From assembly GCF_009900765.1 (NCBI RefSeq), contig NZ_JAAABL010000029.1, forward strand, positions 1 through 49,105: a stretch of DNA of 49,105 nucleotides. The letters run 5' to 3'. This DNA comes from Rhodovarius lipocyclicus. Lineage in GTDB: Bacteria; Pseudomonadota; Alphaproteobacteria; Acetobacterales; Acetobacteraceae. Under the pieces are notes generated by a model that had not been told where the DNA came from, ran no database searches, and was given only the letters and a program-made list of their open reading frames with translations. Position numbers and translations under genes: made by a program. Below, one piece after another: positions 24,163 through 32,876 of this stretch (positions are counted from its first letter, which is position 1; every line of letters begins with the position of its first letter).

Positions 24163-25419
24163 TCAATCGGCCCCCGCTTCATCGGCCCCCGCTTCATCGG
24201 CCAGGACGCAGCGGTCGCGCCCCGCCGCCTTGGCGGCGTACAGCGCCCGGTCGGCCCGCGCGACCAGCTCATCCGGGGCCTCGCCCATATCCGAGGCGCT
24301 CGCCACGCCGAAGCTGGCCGTCACCGGCCTCTCCGTGCCGCCCAGATCGAAGGGGGACTCCGCCACGGCCCGGCGGAAACGCTCGGCGATGGCCGGCAGT
24401 TCCTCCCGCCGGGTCGCGTCGATCAGCAGCAGGAATTCCTCGCCGCCATAGCGGCCGAGATAGTCGTTCGGTCGCAGCAGCGCACCGACGCGCCGGGTGA
24501 ACTCGCACAGCGCCCGGTCGCCCGCGGCATGGCCCAGCGTGTCGTTGATAGCCTTGAAATGGTCGATGTCGGCCATGATCAGCCCCAGCGGCTGGCCGCT
24601 GGCGGCATGGGCCTGCAGATGCCGCTCCAGCGTCAGCATGAAGGCGCGGCGGTTCAGCACGCCGGTCAGCGGATCCCGGCTCGCTTCCTCCTGCAACTGC
24701 TCGGCCTGCTGCTGCAGGTAGCGGTTCTTGTCCACCAGCTCCTGGAACAGGCGGCTTTTGTTGATCAGCACCGAGACCTGGTCCGCGATCTGCAGGAAGG
24801 TGGCCTGGTGGATGTCCTGATAGGTGTTGCGCTCGCGGCTGGTGAAGAACAGCACCCCGGTCGGCTGGCCATCCACGAACAGCGGGCAGGTCAGGCTGGA
24901 GCGCCCGCCCTCGGCCACGATGCGCGCGGTGGCGTTGGAGCCCGGGTGCTCGGCCAGATAGGCTTCCAGATCGTTCAGGATGCGCGGCTGCCCGGTGCGG
25001 AACACCTGTTGCAGGCTGCTGCCCGCCATGCGCTGGGAATAGCCCTTGTTGATCCGCATCGGCCCCATCAGGGAATGGGACCAATAGGAGGTCAGGCGCG
25101 CGCCATCGGCCGTGAGGAAGGCGCAGCCGATGCGGTCATAGGGGATGATGCCGGCGAAGCCGCGGAAAATGCTCTCCAGCACGTCCTCGACGAGGATTTC
25201 CTGTCCCGCGCTGTGAACGATCCGGGACAGGCGCCGCAGCTCGTTCTCCCGCCGGGTGATCGCCTCCGACAGCAGTTGCAGCTCACGGCCGAGCCGCGCG
25301 AGCGGGTCCTCGCCCTCGATGGCGGGAGGGGCGGCGGACCTGCCTTCGCGCAGGTCCCGGATCCAGGCCGCATAGGCATCCAGCCGCGCATGGAGCTGTG
25401 TAGGTTCGTCCTGTCCCAT
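24163..25419 (-). CDS. GAF-GGDEF diguanylate cyclase
   Basis: A 418-residue soluble enzyme that makes c-di-GMP from GTP. A GAF sensor covers about residues 70-222. A short coiled coil (LVDKNRYLQQQAEQLQEEASRDPLTG, about 228-253) leads to a GGDEF domain (about 250-405) with active motif GGEEF (325-329). The inhibitory site RxxD is present (RPND, 316-319), so product feedback is likely. The start at 25419 is chosen because the upstream frame runs into hyuB sequence. The C-terminus ends in a duplicated ADEAG unit made by a 15-bp tandem repeat at 24166-24195. The GAF ligand is unknown. Confidence 0.92.
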   Translation of the reverse strand: MGQDEPTQLHARLDAYAAWIRDLREGRSAAPPAIEGEDPLARLGRELQLLSEAITRRENELRRLSRIVHSAGQEILVEDVLESIFRGFAGIIPYDRIGCAFLTADGARLTSYWSHSLMGPMRINKGYSQRMAGSSLQQVFRTGQPRILNDLEAYLAEHPGSNATARIVAEGGRSSLTCPLFVDGQPTGVLFFTSRERNTYQDIHQATFLQIADQVSVLINKSRLFQELVDKNRYLQQQAEQLQEEASRDPLTGVLNRRAFMLTLERHLQAHAASGQPLGLIMADIDHFKAINDTLGHAAGDRALCEFTRRVGALLRPNDYLGRYGGEEFLLLIDATRREELPAIAERFRRAVAESPFDLGGTERPVTASFGVASASDMGEAPDELVARADRALYAAKAAGRDRCVLADEAGADEAGAD

Positions 25420-25514
25420 GGGCCACTCAATGCCGCCTGGCCGGGGCGAAGACAATGCGCCCCGGCAAACTGCCCGCTCAAAGATCGGTGTCGGCCGGCA
25501 TCGCTCCGGCGGCA

Positions 25515-27125
25515 TCAGTCCGGGCGGAGGTAGCCCATGGCCGCATCCCGCCCCCGTGCCGCCGGGGCCCGTTCGCCGGCCGGCCCATGCCCGCCGCCGC
25601 CCGGCGTCGCCATCATCACCGTGTCGCCGGCGTTCAGCACGTATTGCCGCTTGGGGTCCACGCGCTGGCCGTTGATCTCCAGCACGCCGGGCGCGCCCGC
25701 CTCGCCGCCCTCGATGCCGAAAGCCGGGAAGATGGTGCGCTCCGCCAGGAAGGAGACGGCGATGGGGGTGGTGGAGCGGCTTTCCAGCAGCACCTCCTGC
25801 CCCAGCCCGCCGCGGTGCCGGCCCGGCCCGCCGCTGCCCGGCCGCAGCCGCTTGTGATGGAAGCGCAGCGGCGCGCTCTGCTCGCTGATCTCGATCGGCG
25901 TGGAGGAGACGTTGGACGGCCAGGACAGGCAGGAGATGCCATCGCCGCGCACATTCGCGCCCATCCCGCCATTGTAGAAGAACATGTTGGCGTATGGCTT
26001 GCCGTCCGCGTTCACGCCGGATTGGTTCATGCCCCACATCGGCGACCCGCAGGCGGCCATCACGCGCTCAGGCACGATCTGGCCCAGGCAGCCGAAGACC
26101 AGCATGGGCAGGTAATGCCCGATCAGCATGCGCGACCCGCCGGAGGCCGGGAACACCGGGTTCACGATGCAGCCATCGGGCGCGACGACACTGATGGGCC
26201 GCCAGGCGCCCTCATTGTTGGGCAAATTGGGGCTGGTGCAGACCTTCACCCCATACATCGTCATGGCATAGGTGTAGCAGAGCGCGCAGTTGATCGCCCG
26301 GTCCACCTGGGCGTCGGTGCCGGTGTAGTCGGCGCTGATGCTGTCGCCCGCGATGGTCAGGGCCAGCTTGATGGTGATGGGCTTGTCCAGCAGGCCGTCG
26401 GTCTGCAGCTCGCTGCGGTAGGTGCCGTCGGGCAGGGCGCGGATGGCGTTGCGCATGGCCGCCTCGCAGCGGTCGTGGATGACCGTCGCCAGCTCCGTCA
26501 GATCCTCCAGCCCGGCCTGCTCCATCAGGATGCCGAGCCGTTCCTCCATCATGTCCAGCGCCACCACCTGCGCCCAGAGGTCGCCCATGGTCTGTTCCGG
26601 CGTGCGGACATTCTGGCGGATGATGGCGACCAGCGTGGCATCGGCCTCGCCCGCGCGCAGCAACTTCATGGGCGGGATCTGCAGGCCTTCCTCGAACACC
26701 TCGCGCGGTTCGGGGCTGCGGATCTTGCCGCCGATGTCGGGCGCATGCGCCGTGCTGGCGGAAAACGCCACCACCCGGCCGTTGCGGAAGATCGGCTTGG
26801 CCACCGTGATGTCGGGCAGATGCCCGGTGCCCAGCCACAGATCGTTGGTGATCAGCACATCGCCCGGCGACAGGCTCTCCAGCGGGAAGAACCGCAGGAA
26901 ATGCTTCACCGTGGTGGGCAGGGTGCCGATGAAGGAGGGGATGCTCTCCGTCGCCTGCACCAGCGATTGCCCGGCGGCGTCGGTGACGACGCAGGAGAAA
27001 TCGTAGCTTTCCCGCACCAGGGTGGAGAAGCTGGTGCGCACCAGCGCCGCCGCGGCCTCATCCACCAGGGAAATCAGGCGGCGCCAGAGCAGTTCCAGCT
27101 CCACCGCGTCGAATGTCTTGGTCAT
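25515..27125 (-). CDS. hyuB: Hydantoinase B/oxoprolinase family protein
   Basis: A 536-residue HyuB-type subunit of an ATP-dependent hydantoinase/5-oxoprolinase-like enzyme. Family features are LVRTSFSTLVRESYDFSCVVTD near the N-terminus, ITNDLWLGTGHLPDITVAKPIF, and the glycine-rich RPGSGGPGRHRGGLGQEVLLE. NAGDTVMMATPGGGGHGP closes the domain. It starts three bases after the hyuA stop, so the pair is translated together. Known relatives open cyclic imides, hydantoins or 5-oxoproline, or carboxylate ketones. Which applies here is not visible. Confidence 0.92.
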   Translation of the reverse strand: MTKTFDAVELELLWRRLISLVDEAAAALVRTSFSTLVRESYDFSCVVTDAAGQSLVQATESIPSFIGTLPTTVKHFLRFFPLESLSPGDVLITNDLWLGTGHLPDITVAKPIFRNGRVVAFSASTAHAPDIGGKIRSPEPREVFEEGLQIPPMKLLRAGEADATLVAIIRQNVRTPEQTMGDLWAQVVALDMMEERLGILMEQAGLEDLTELATVIHDRCEAAMRNAIRALPDGTYRSELQTDGLLDKPITIKLALTIAGDSISADYTGTDAQVDRAINCALCYTYAMTMYGVKVCTSPNLPNNEGAWRPISVVAPDGCIVNPVFPASGGSRMLIGHYLPMLVFGCLGQIVPERVMAACGSPMWGMNQSGVNADGKPYANMFFYNGGMGANVRGDGISCLSWPSNVSSTPIEISEQSAPLRFHHKRLRPGSGGPGRHRGGLGQEVLLESRSTTPIAVSFLAERTIFPAFGIEGGEAGAPGVLEINGQRVDPKRQYVLNAGDTVMMATPGGGGHGPAGERAPAARGRDAAMGYLRPD

Positions 27126-27128
27126 GGC

Positions 27129-29204
27129 TCAGGCCTTCCGTTCGGCCAGGATGGAGCCCTCGGGCAGCACGCGGATGCTGGCGCCGGGGCCGACGATGAA
27201 GGTGCTCTCGTTTTCCTCGAACACCGCGGGGCCTTCGAGGGTGCTGCCGGGCGGCAGCGCGTAGCGGTCATAGACGGGGGTGTCGAACACGCCGCCATGG
27301 CTCGGGAAATGCACCGGGCGGCGGCCCTTCAGCGCCACGGCGCCGGCGGCCCCCTTCAGCAGCAGCGTGCCGCCCGCACCCGGCATGGGCGCCAGCAGGG
27401 ACAGCCGCAGCGTGACCATCTGCGCGCGCGCGCCGGGCGGGGTGCGGCCGAACAACTGCTTGTAGGCGGCCTCGAAGGCCGCGAGCACGCCCGCTTCCTC
27501 CAGCGCGTGCGGCAGGGCCACCGTGATCTCGGAGCCTTGGCCCTGATAGCGCATGTCGGCCAGCCAGCGGACGCTGGCGCGGGACAGGTCGGCGCCGGTA
27601 TCGGCCACCACCGCCCGGGCCTCGGCCTCCAGTCCCGCGAACAGGCCGGTGACCGTGGCCCAATCCACCTGCTTCAGCGGCACCGTATAGGAGGCGGTGC
27701 GGTCCACCCGCGCGGGGGCCATCAGCATGCCGATGGTGCTGCCCACACCCGCCCCCGGCGGGCAGACCACCTGCCCGATGCCGAGCTTTTCCGCCACGTT
27801 CCAGGCATGCACCGGGGCGGCGCCGCCGGTGGCCAGCAGGGCGTAGTCCTGCGGCACCCGGCCGCGCTCCGCGATCGCGACGCGGGCCGCGCCGGCCATA
27901 TTCTCGTTCACCACGTCATGGATGCCATGGGCGCCGCGCGCCGCGTCCAGCCCCAGCGACCCCGCCAGCCCGCCGAGCGCCGCGTTGGCCGCCCCCGCGT
28001 CGATGGTCATGGCCCCGCCCAGGAAGAAATCGCCGTTGAGGTAGCCCAGCGCCAGGTCGCTGTCGGTCACGGTGGGTTCCGTGCCGCCGCGCCCGTAGCA
28101 GACGGGGCCCGGCTGCGCGCCCGCGCTGTCCGGGCCCACATGCAGCGTGCCGAGATCCGATTTGCGCGCGATGGACCCGCCGCCCGCGCCGATCTCGATC
28201 AATTCCACCGTCGCGATCTGCACCGGCAGGCCGGAGCCGCGCAGGAAGCGCTTGGCGCGCGCCGCCTCGAAGCCCCAGGCCACCAGGGGCTCGCCATCAT
28301 CGACCAGCGCCAGCTTGGCGGTGGTGCCGCCCATGTCGAAGGCCAGCACCCGGTCGAGCCCCGCATGCCGCCCGAACCAGGCCCCCGCCAGCGCGCCCGC
28401 CGCCGGGCCGCTTTCCAGCAGTTGCACGGGCGCGCGCTTGGCCTCGCTGACATGGGTCAGCCCGCCATTGGACAGCATCATGAACATGCGGCCCGGAATG
28501 CCGGCCCCGGCCAGCGCCGCCTCCATCCGGTCCAGATAGGTTTCCGCGATGGGGCGGACATAGGCGTTGGCGACGGTGGTCACCATGCGCGGATATTCCC
28601 GCACCTCCGGCGCGATGTCGCAGGACAGGGAGAGGGAGAGTTGCGGGAAACGCTGCGCGATGGCCTCGGCCGCCAGGCGCTCATGCACCGGGTTGGCGTA
28701 GGAATGCAGGAAGCAGATGCCCAGGCTGGTCACGCCCTGGGCCGCCAGCTTCGCCACCTCCTCCAGCATCGCGGGGATGTCGAGCGGGGTTTCGACGGAG
28801 CCGTCCGGGGCCAGGCGCTCGATGGCCTCGGCGCGCCAGGGGCGGGGCACCAGGGGGGCGGGCATTTCCAGGAACAGGTCGTAGAGCTCGTATTTCCGCT
28901 CCCGCGCGATCTCCAGCACATCGGCGAAGCCGCGGGTGGTCAGCAGGCCGGTGGCGGCACCCTTGCGCTCGATCAGCGCGTTGGTGAACAGGGTGGTGGC
29001 ATGCACCACCCGCCCGATCCGGCCGGGCGCGACCCCCGCCTTTTTCAACAGCCCCGCCACACCCGTCATGGCGCCGCGCGCCGGGTCGTCGGGGGTGGTG
29101 CTTTCCTTCCAGATCACGGCGCGGCCATCGGCGTGGTCCAGCAGCACCAGGTCGGTGAAGGTGCCGCCGATGTCGATGCCGAGCGACAAGGTATGGGTCG
29201 TCAT
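27129..29204 (-). CDS. hyuA: Hydantoinase A/oxoprolinase family protein
   Basis: A 691-residue HyuA-type subunit with an actin-like ATPase fold. It begins TLSLGIDIGGTFTDLVLLD (phosphate-binding loop). VVHATTLFTNALIERKGAATGLLTTRGFADVLEIARE and LAFDMGGTTAKLALVDDGEP follow. With HyuB it would form an ATP-dependent ring-opening hydrolase or carboxylase. It lies 12 bp downstream of a tctC gene and 3 bp upstream of hyuB, all on one strand, which makes a probable binding protein-enzyme operon controlled by the divergent LysR gene. Confidence 0.93.
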   Translation of the reverse strand: MTTHTLSLGIDIGGTFTDLVLLDHADGRAVIWKESTTPDDPARGAMTGVAGLLKKAGVAPGRIGRVVHATTLFTNALIERKGAATGLLTTRGFADVLEIARERKYELYDLFLEMPAPLVPRPWRAEAIERLAPDGSVETPLDIPAMLEEVAKLAAQGVTSLGICFLHSYANPVHERLAAEAIAQRFPQLSLSLSCDIAPEVREYPRMVTTVANAYVRPIAETYLDRMEAALAGAGIPGRMFMMLSNGGLTHVSEAKRAPVQLLESGPAAGALAGAWFGRHAGLDRVLAFDMGGTTAKLALVDDGEPLVAWGFEAARAKRFLRGSGLPVQIATVELIEIGAGGGSIARKSDLGTLHVGPDSAGAQPGPVCYGRGGTEPTVTDSDLALGYLNGDFFLGGAMTIDAGAANAALGGLAGSLGLDAARGAHGIHDVVNENMAGAARVAIAERGRVPQDYALLATGGAAPVHAWNVAEKLGIGQVVCPPGAGVGSTIGMLMAPARVDRTASYTVPLKQVDWATVTGLFAGLEAEARAVVADTGADLSRASVRWLADMRYQGQGSEITVALPHALEEAGVLAAFEAAYKQLFGRTPPGARAQMVTLRLSLLAPMPGAGGTLLLKGAAGAVALKGRRPVHFPSHGGVFDTPVYDRYALPPGSTLEGPAVFEENESTFIVGPGASIRVLPEGSILAERKA

Positions 29205-29216
29205 GGAGTGTCCTGT

Positions 29217-30218
29217 TCAGTCGCCGCGGATGTTGGCGGCGCGGATCACGCCGCGCCATTTCAGGCGGTCGGCGCGGATGCGGTTCTCGAAGGCGGCGCC
29301 GTATTCCGGCAGGGGCTCCAGCCCCCGGCGCAGCAGCGCCTCCCGCGTCGTGGGCTCGGCCACGATGGCGGCGAACATGGCGCCCAGCCCCTCGCGGATG
29401 GCGGGCGGCAGGGCGGCGGGGCCGGCCAGGCCGAACCAGTTGTTGATCTCCATCTGCGGGAAGCGCGCGGCGATGGGGGGCGCGCCGGGCAGCATCGGGG
29501 TCTCGGCGGCGGCGGTCACACCCAGCGCCTTCAGCCGGCCATCGGCCACCTGGCTCGCCACCTCGGCCACATTGGCCACCATGATGTCCACCCGGCCCGC
29601 CGAAACGTCGAGCGTGGCCGGCGCGCCGCCGCGATAGGGGATGTGGGTCATCTCCACCCCCGTGATCTGCGCGAACAGCGCGGCCCCCAGATGGTTGGTG
29701 GACCCGTTGCCGGAGGACGCGTAGGTGGCCGCCCCCGCCTTCTCCCGCGCATAGGCGATCAGCCCGTCGAGGTCGTTGAACGGCGCGTCGGGGCGGGCCA
29801 CCAGGGCCATGGGCGTGCCGGCGAGGGCGGCGACGGGGATGATCTCGCGTTCCAGGTCCAGCGGCATGGGCACGCCCGGGATCTCGGGCAGCACGGACAT
29901 CATGCCCATGATGGCGCTGCATAAGGTGGTGCCGTCGGGGGCCGCGCGGGCGGCGCCTTGGGCGGCCAGGAAGCCATAGGCGCCGCTGCGCACCTCCGGG
30001 ATCACCTGGAGGTTGCGCAGGCGCTGCGCCGCCTCACCCACCACGCGCACCAGCACATCGACGGCGCCGCCGGGCGGATAGCCGACCAAGATGCGGATGG
30101 GCTGGCTGGGCTGCCAGGGCTGGGCCAAGGCGGAGGTGGCCAAGGTGGGAGCCGCGAAGGCCCCCAGGGCCAGTCGCAGCGCCGTGCGGCGCCGCGTGGG
30201 ATGATGCGCTTCGGTCAT
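29217..30218 (-). CDS. TctC/Bug family solute-binding protein of the hyu operon
   Basis: A 333-residue periplasmic binding protein. It carries a twin-arginine-like start (MTEAHHPTRRRTALRLALGAF) and an ALAQP cleavage region, then QPIRILVGYPPGGAVDVLVR. PDGTTLCSAIMGM, MTHIPYRGGAPATLDVSAGRVD and NWFGLAGPAALPP are family motifs. AAGGG precedes the ATG at 30218. It is the first gene of the tctC-hyuA-hyuB operon, so it probably binds the compound that HyuAB acts on. The RRR followed by a hydrophobic stretch could mean Tat export, but the motif is incomplete. Confidence 0.92.
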   Translation of the reverse strand: MTEAHHPTRRRTALRLALGAFAAPTLATSALAQPWQPSQPIRILVGYPPGGAVDVLVRVVGEAAQRLRNLQVIPEVRSGAYGFLAAQGAARAAPDGTTLCSAIMGMMSVLPEIPGVPMPLDLEREIIPVAALAGTPMALVARPDAPFNDLDGLIAYAREKAGAATYASSGNGSTNHLGAALFAQITGVEMTHIPYRGGAPATLDVSAGRVDIMVANVAEVASQVADGRLKALGVTAAAETPMLPGAPPIAARFPQMEINNWFGLAGPAALPPAIREGLGAMFAAIVAEPTTREALLRRGLEPLPEYGAAFENRIRADRLKWRGVIRAANIRGD

Positions 30219-30358
30219 GTCTTACCCTTTGAGCTGTCGCCATGCGAAGCGGCTGCGCATCCCGTCCCCCGCGGGTTTTCCCGCGGGACATTGGCCTTTC
30301 GGCGGCTGGAATTCTTCCCGTCCCGGCTTGCCGCGTCCATCGAGACTGTCTCATGCTG

Positions 30359-30377
30359 TCATTCCATCTTGGAATGA
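30359..30377. promoter_or_regulatory. LysR-type operator between lysR and tctC-hyuAB
   Basis: TCATTCCA (30359-30366), TCT, TGGAATGA (30370-30377) is a perfect 8-bp inverted repeat and fits the LysR T-N11-A rule (TTCCATCTTGGAA). It ends seven bases before the regulator's ATG, so binding should repress the regulator's own gene. It lies about 140 bp upstream of tctC, where a LysR protein could also activate. Confidence 0.75.
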
Positions 30378-30383
30378 ACTTTG

Positions 30384-31283
30384 ATGCCCGCGCGCCGCCA
30401 GCTGCCGCCCATCCAGATGCTCCAGGCCTTCGAGGTGACGGCGCGCCACCTGTCCGTCACCCGCGCGGCGGAGGAATTGTCGCTGACCCAATCGGCCGTC
30501 AGCCGCCAGATCGCGGGGCTGGAGGCGCTGCTGGACCTGCGGCTGTTCCAGCGCCAGCGGCAGCGCCTGGCGCTGACCCCGGCGGGGGCCGCCTATGCGC
30601 CGGTGGTGCGGGTCACGCTTGGCCGGCTGCATGCGGCCACCGAGGAATTGCTGGCCCATCGCGGGGCGGGGGGCACGCTGAACCTCGCTGTCTCACCCAC
30701 TTTCGGCACGCGCTGGCTGATGCCGCGCATGCCCCGCTTCGCCGCGCGCCACCGCCAGGTGGTGGTGAACATCCGCAACTTCACCACCCGCCTGACACCG
30801 CTGGATTTCGCTGCCGAGGAGGTGGATGCCGCCATCTGGCTCAGCACTGGGCTGGGGGAGGACCCGGGCGTGATCCGCCACAGGCTGGTGCCGGAGGAGC
30901 GCCTGCCGGTCTGCGCCCCCGCCCTGGCGGCCACCCTGCGCGAACCCGCCGACCTGGCCCGCTGCACCCTGCTGCAGCTCAGCATGCGCCCGCGCGCCTG
31001 GACGGAATGGCTGGAGGCCATGGGCGTGCACGGCGTGGATGGCCGCCGGGGCCCGCAGCACCAGCACATGCCCCTGCTGGCGGAGGCGGCGGCCGCGGGG
31101 CTCGGCGTGGCCCTGCTGCCGCGCTTCATGCTGGAGGCTGAGCTGGCCCAGGGCCGGCTGGTGGCGCCCTTCGGCCAGGGCTTCACCGGGGCGGACCACT
31201 ACGTGCTGGGCTATCCCGAGGGCAATGAGGCCAAGCCCGCGCTCCGCGCCTTCCGGGACTGGCTGCTGGGGGAGGGGGGCTGA
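30384..31283 (+). CDS. LysR family transcriptional regulator (GcvA-like)
   Basis: A 299-residue regulator. The N-terminal winged helix-turn-helix (about residues 8-66) is MLQAFEVTARHLSVTRAAEELSLTQSAVSRQIAGLE, described from residue 11 on. The effector domain carries the GcvA-like TLNLAVSPTFGTRWLMPRMPRF and GLGVALLPRFMLEAELAQGRLVAPF. The ATG at 30384 is preferred to the TTG one codon upstream. It is divergent from tctC-hyuA-hyuB, with a LysR-type operator in the 165-bp gap. It most likely senses the substrate or a product of that operon. Confidence 0.93.
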   Translation: MPARRQLPPIQMLQAFEVTARHLSVTRAAEELSLTQSAVSRQIAGLEALLDLRLFQRQRQRLALTPAGAAYAPVVRVTLGRLHAATEELLAHRGAGGTLNLAVSPTFGTRWLMPRMPRFAARHRQVVVNIRNFTTRLTPLDFAAEEVDAAIWLSTGLGEDPGVIRHRLVPEERLPVCAPALAATLREPADLARCTLLQLSMRPRAWTEWLEAMGVHGVDGRRGPQHQHMPLLAEAAAAGLGVALLPRFMLEAELAQGRLVAPFGQGFTGADHYVLGYPEGNEAKPALRAFRDWLLGEGG

Positions 31284-31300
31284 CCGGCCCCCCGCCACCC

Positions 31301-32302
31301 TTACCGCGCGGCCTCGGCCGCCTGGCCCCTGGTGCGCCACAGCGAGTACAGGATGCCGCCCAGGATCAACGCCAGCGTGACGCCCAGCGAGATGGCCGGG
31401 TTCACCTTGCCCACCGCGCTATTCCAGAAGATTTTCGCGCCGATGAACACCAGCACCAGCGCCAGCGCGTATTTCAGATAGGCGAAGCGGTGCACCAGCG
31501 CGGCCAGGGCGAAATACAGCGCCCGCAGGCCCAGGATCGCCATGATATTGGCGGTGAACACCACGAAGCTGTCCGTGGTCAGCGCGAAGATGGCCGGCAC
31601 GCTGTCCACCGCGAAGACCAGATCCGCGATGTTGATCACCACCAGCGCCAGGAACAGCGGCGTGGCCCAGAGCAGCCGGCGCCCCGTGGCATCGGGCAGG
31701 CGCACGAACATCTTCTGGCCGTGCAACTCATCCGTCACCCGCATGTGCCGGCGCAGGAAGCGCACCAGCGGGTTCTTCGAGACATCGCTCTCGCCCTCCG
31801 GCAGCACCAGCATCTTGATGCCGGTGGCGATCAGGAAGGCGCCGAAGAAGTAGAGCAGCCAGTCATATTCGCGCACCAGCGCGGCGCCCACGCCAATCAT
31901 CAGCCCGCGCAGCACGATCACGGCCAGGATGCCATAGACCAGCGCCCGGTATTGCAGGCGCCGGGGGATGGCGAAGAAGCCGAAGATCAGGCTGATGACG
32001 AAGACATTGTCGATCGACAGCGCCTTCTCGATGAAGAAGCCGGTGAACCAGGTGACACCGGCATGGGTGCCGTCCTCGGTGGGCAGGTGGCCGGCGCCGT
32101 GCGCCCACCACACCCCCATGCCGAACAGGATGGAGACGCTGAAATAGAAGGCGGAGAGCCAGAGGCTCTCGGCCACGCCCATCTCCCGCTCGCGCCGGTT
32201 CAGCACGCCGAGGTCGAAGGCCAGCAGCATGGCGACGATGGCCAGGAAGCCGGCCCACATCCACAGGGGCTTGCCCAGCCATTCCAGAAGCAGAAAGGTC
32301 AA
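31301..32302 (-). CDS. TerC family membrane protein, Alx type
   Basis: A 333-residue inner-membrane protein with about nine hydrophobic segments. Metal-site-like motifs GFFIEKALSIDNVFVISLIFGFF and ADLVFAVDSVPAIFALTTDSFVVFTANIMAILGLRALYF identify the Alx branch, whose E. coli member is linked to manganese export and alkaline pH. The start is taken as a TTG at 32302 (giving MTFLLLEWLGKPLWMW) with GAGGA eight bases upstream. An ATG at 32341 is an alternative, but its extra residues do not resemble the family. The leader contains a long-range inverted repeat. Confidence 0.9.
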   Translation of the reverse strand: MTFLLLEWLGKPLWMWAGFLAIVAMLLAFDLGVLNRREREMGVAESLWLSAFYFSVSILFGMGVWWAHGAGHLPTEDGTHAGVTWFTGFFIEKALSIDNVFVISLIFGFFAIPRRLQYRALVYGILAVIVLRGLMIGVGAALVREYDWLLYFFGAFLIATGIKMLVLPEGESDVSKNPLVRFLRRHMRVTDELHGQKMFVRLPDATGRRLLWATPLFLALVVINIADLVFAVDSVPAIFALTTDSFVVFTANIMAILGLRALYFALAALVHRFAYLKYALALVLVFIGAKIFWNSAVGKVNPAISLGVTLALILGGILYSLWRTRGQAAEAAR

Positions 32303-32324
32303 AACTCGGGTCCTCTCGACAATC

Positions 32325-32369
32325 GCCGCCGTACAGAACATCTGCCGGGAGGGAGTGCTCCACGGCGGC
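32325..32369 (-). promoter_or_regulatory. Inverted repeat in the leader of the Alx-type terC gene
   Basis: GCCGCCGT (32325-32332) and ACGGCGGC (32362-32369) form an 8-bp stem about 23 nt upstream of the TTG start. Alx-type genes often carry a manganese-sensing yybP-ykoY riboswitch. I could not match its conserved core here, so this is recorded only as a structured leader. Confidence 0.35.
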
Positions 32370-32603
32370 AGGTTGCTCTGTCCGACATCGCGGTCACCCA
32401 TCGAGGGGTGCCGCCAGAGGGGCCCGGACGGGGTGGAAATGCCGAAAACATGAACTGGTTGCAACGAAAATCGGGCGCCCGATGCGGATTTCATCGCCCT
32501 GCCGCCGCCTGGGGCTGGTGTTGGGGGTGGCGGCACACTAGGTTCAGTCAGTCTCCCCGGGCGACCTTGCCCTGGGTCTCATCCGAATTTTTGGGGTTAC
32601 GCC

Positions 32604-32873
32604 ATGGGTTCCTTTAGCATCTGGCACTGGCTCATTGTTCTCGTTGTGGTGCTGCTGCTGTTCGGCAGCAACAAGATCAGTGGCCTGATGGGCGACCTGG
32701 CGAAGGGCATCAAATCCTTCAAGCAGAACATCAAGGAGGAGGAAGGCGACGCCTCCGCCGTGGCGACGTCCGCGCCGCCGGCCCAACCGGCCGGCAGCAT
32801 CCCGGCCCCGCAGCCGGGCGCGGCCACCGCCACCACGGCGCAGCCCGCCTCCAACCCCAGCCACCCCGCCTGA
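32604..32873 (+). CDS. tatA: Twin-arginine translocase subunit TatA
   Basis: An 89-residue protein. It has a short N-terminal membrane helix ([20 protein letters not shown]), the following amphipathic helix ([20 protein letters not shown]) and an Ala/Pro-rich cytoplasmic tail. This is the TatA/E layout: the FGSNKI-G hinge and FKQ are typical. TatA forms the pore for folded proteins carrying RR signals. tatB and tatC are not next to it; the following gene, only 3 bp away, is mtnB. GGGG lies about 9 bases before the ATG. Confidence 0.92.
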   Translation: MGSFSIWHWLIVLVVVLLLFGSNKISGLMGDLAKGIKSFKQNIKEEEGDASAVATSAPPAQPAGSIPAPQPGAATATTAQPASNPSHPA

Positions 32874-32876
32874 TCC

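Noticed and set aside
24084-24272. N-terminal extension of the molybdopterin subunit
   Set aside because: It is not family-like; the ATG at 24083 has a good ribosome-binding site and starts at the usual family position.
25420-26037. Long upstream open frame joined to the GGDEF protein
   Set aside because: It is an out-of-frame reading of hyuB caused by high GC; the codons show no domain.
25455-29924. A 1489-codon plus-strand open frame opposite hyuA and hyuB
   Set aside because: It is an antisense shadow of strongly supported hydantoinase genes; long antisense frames are common at this GC content.
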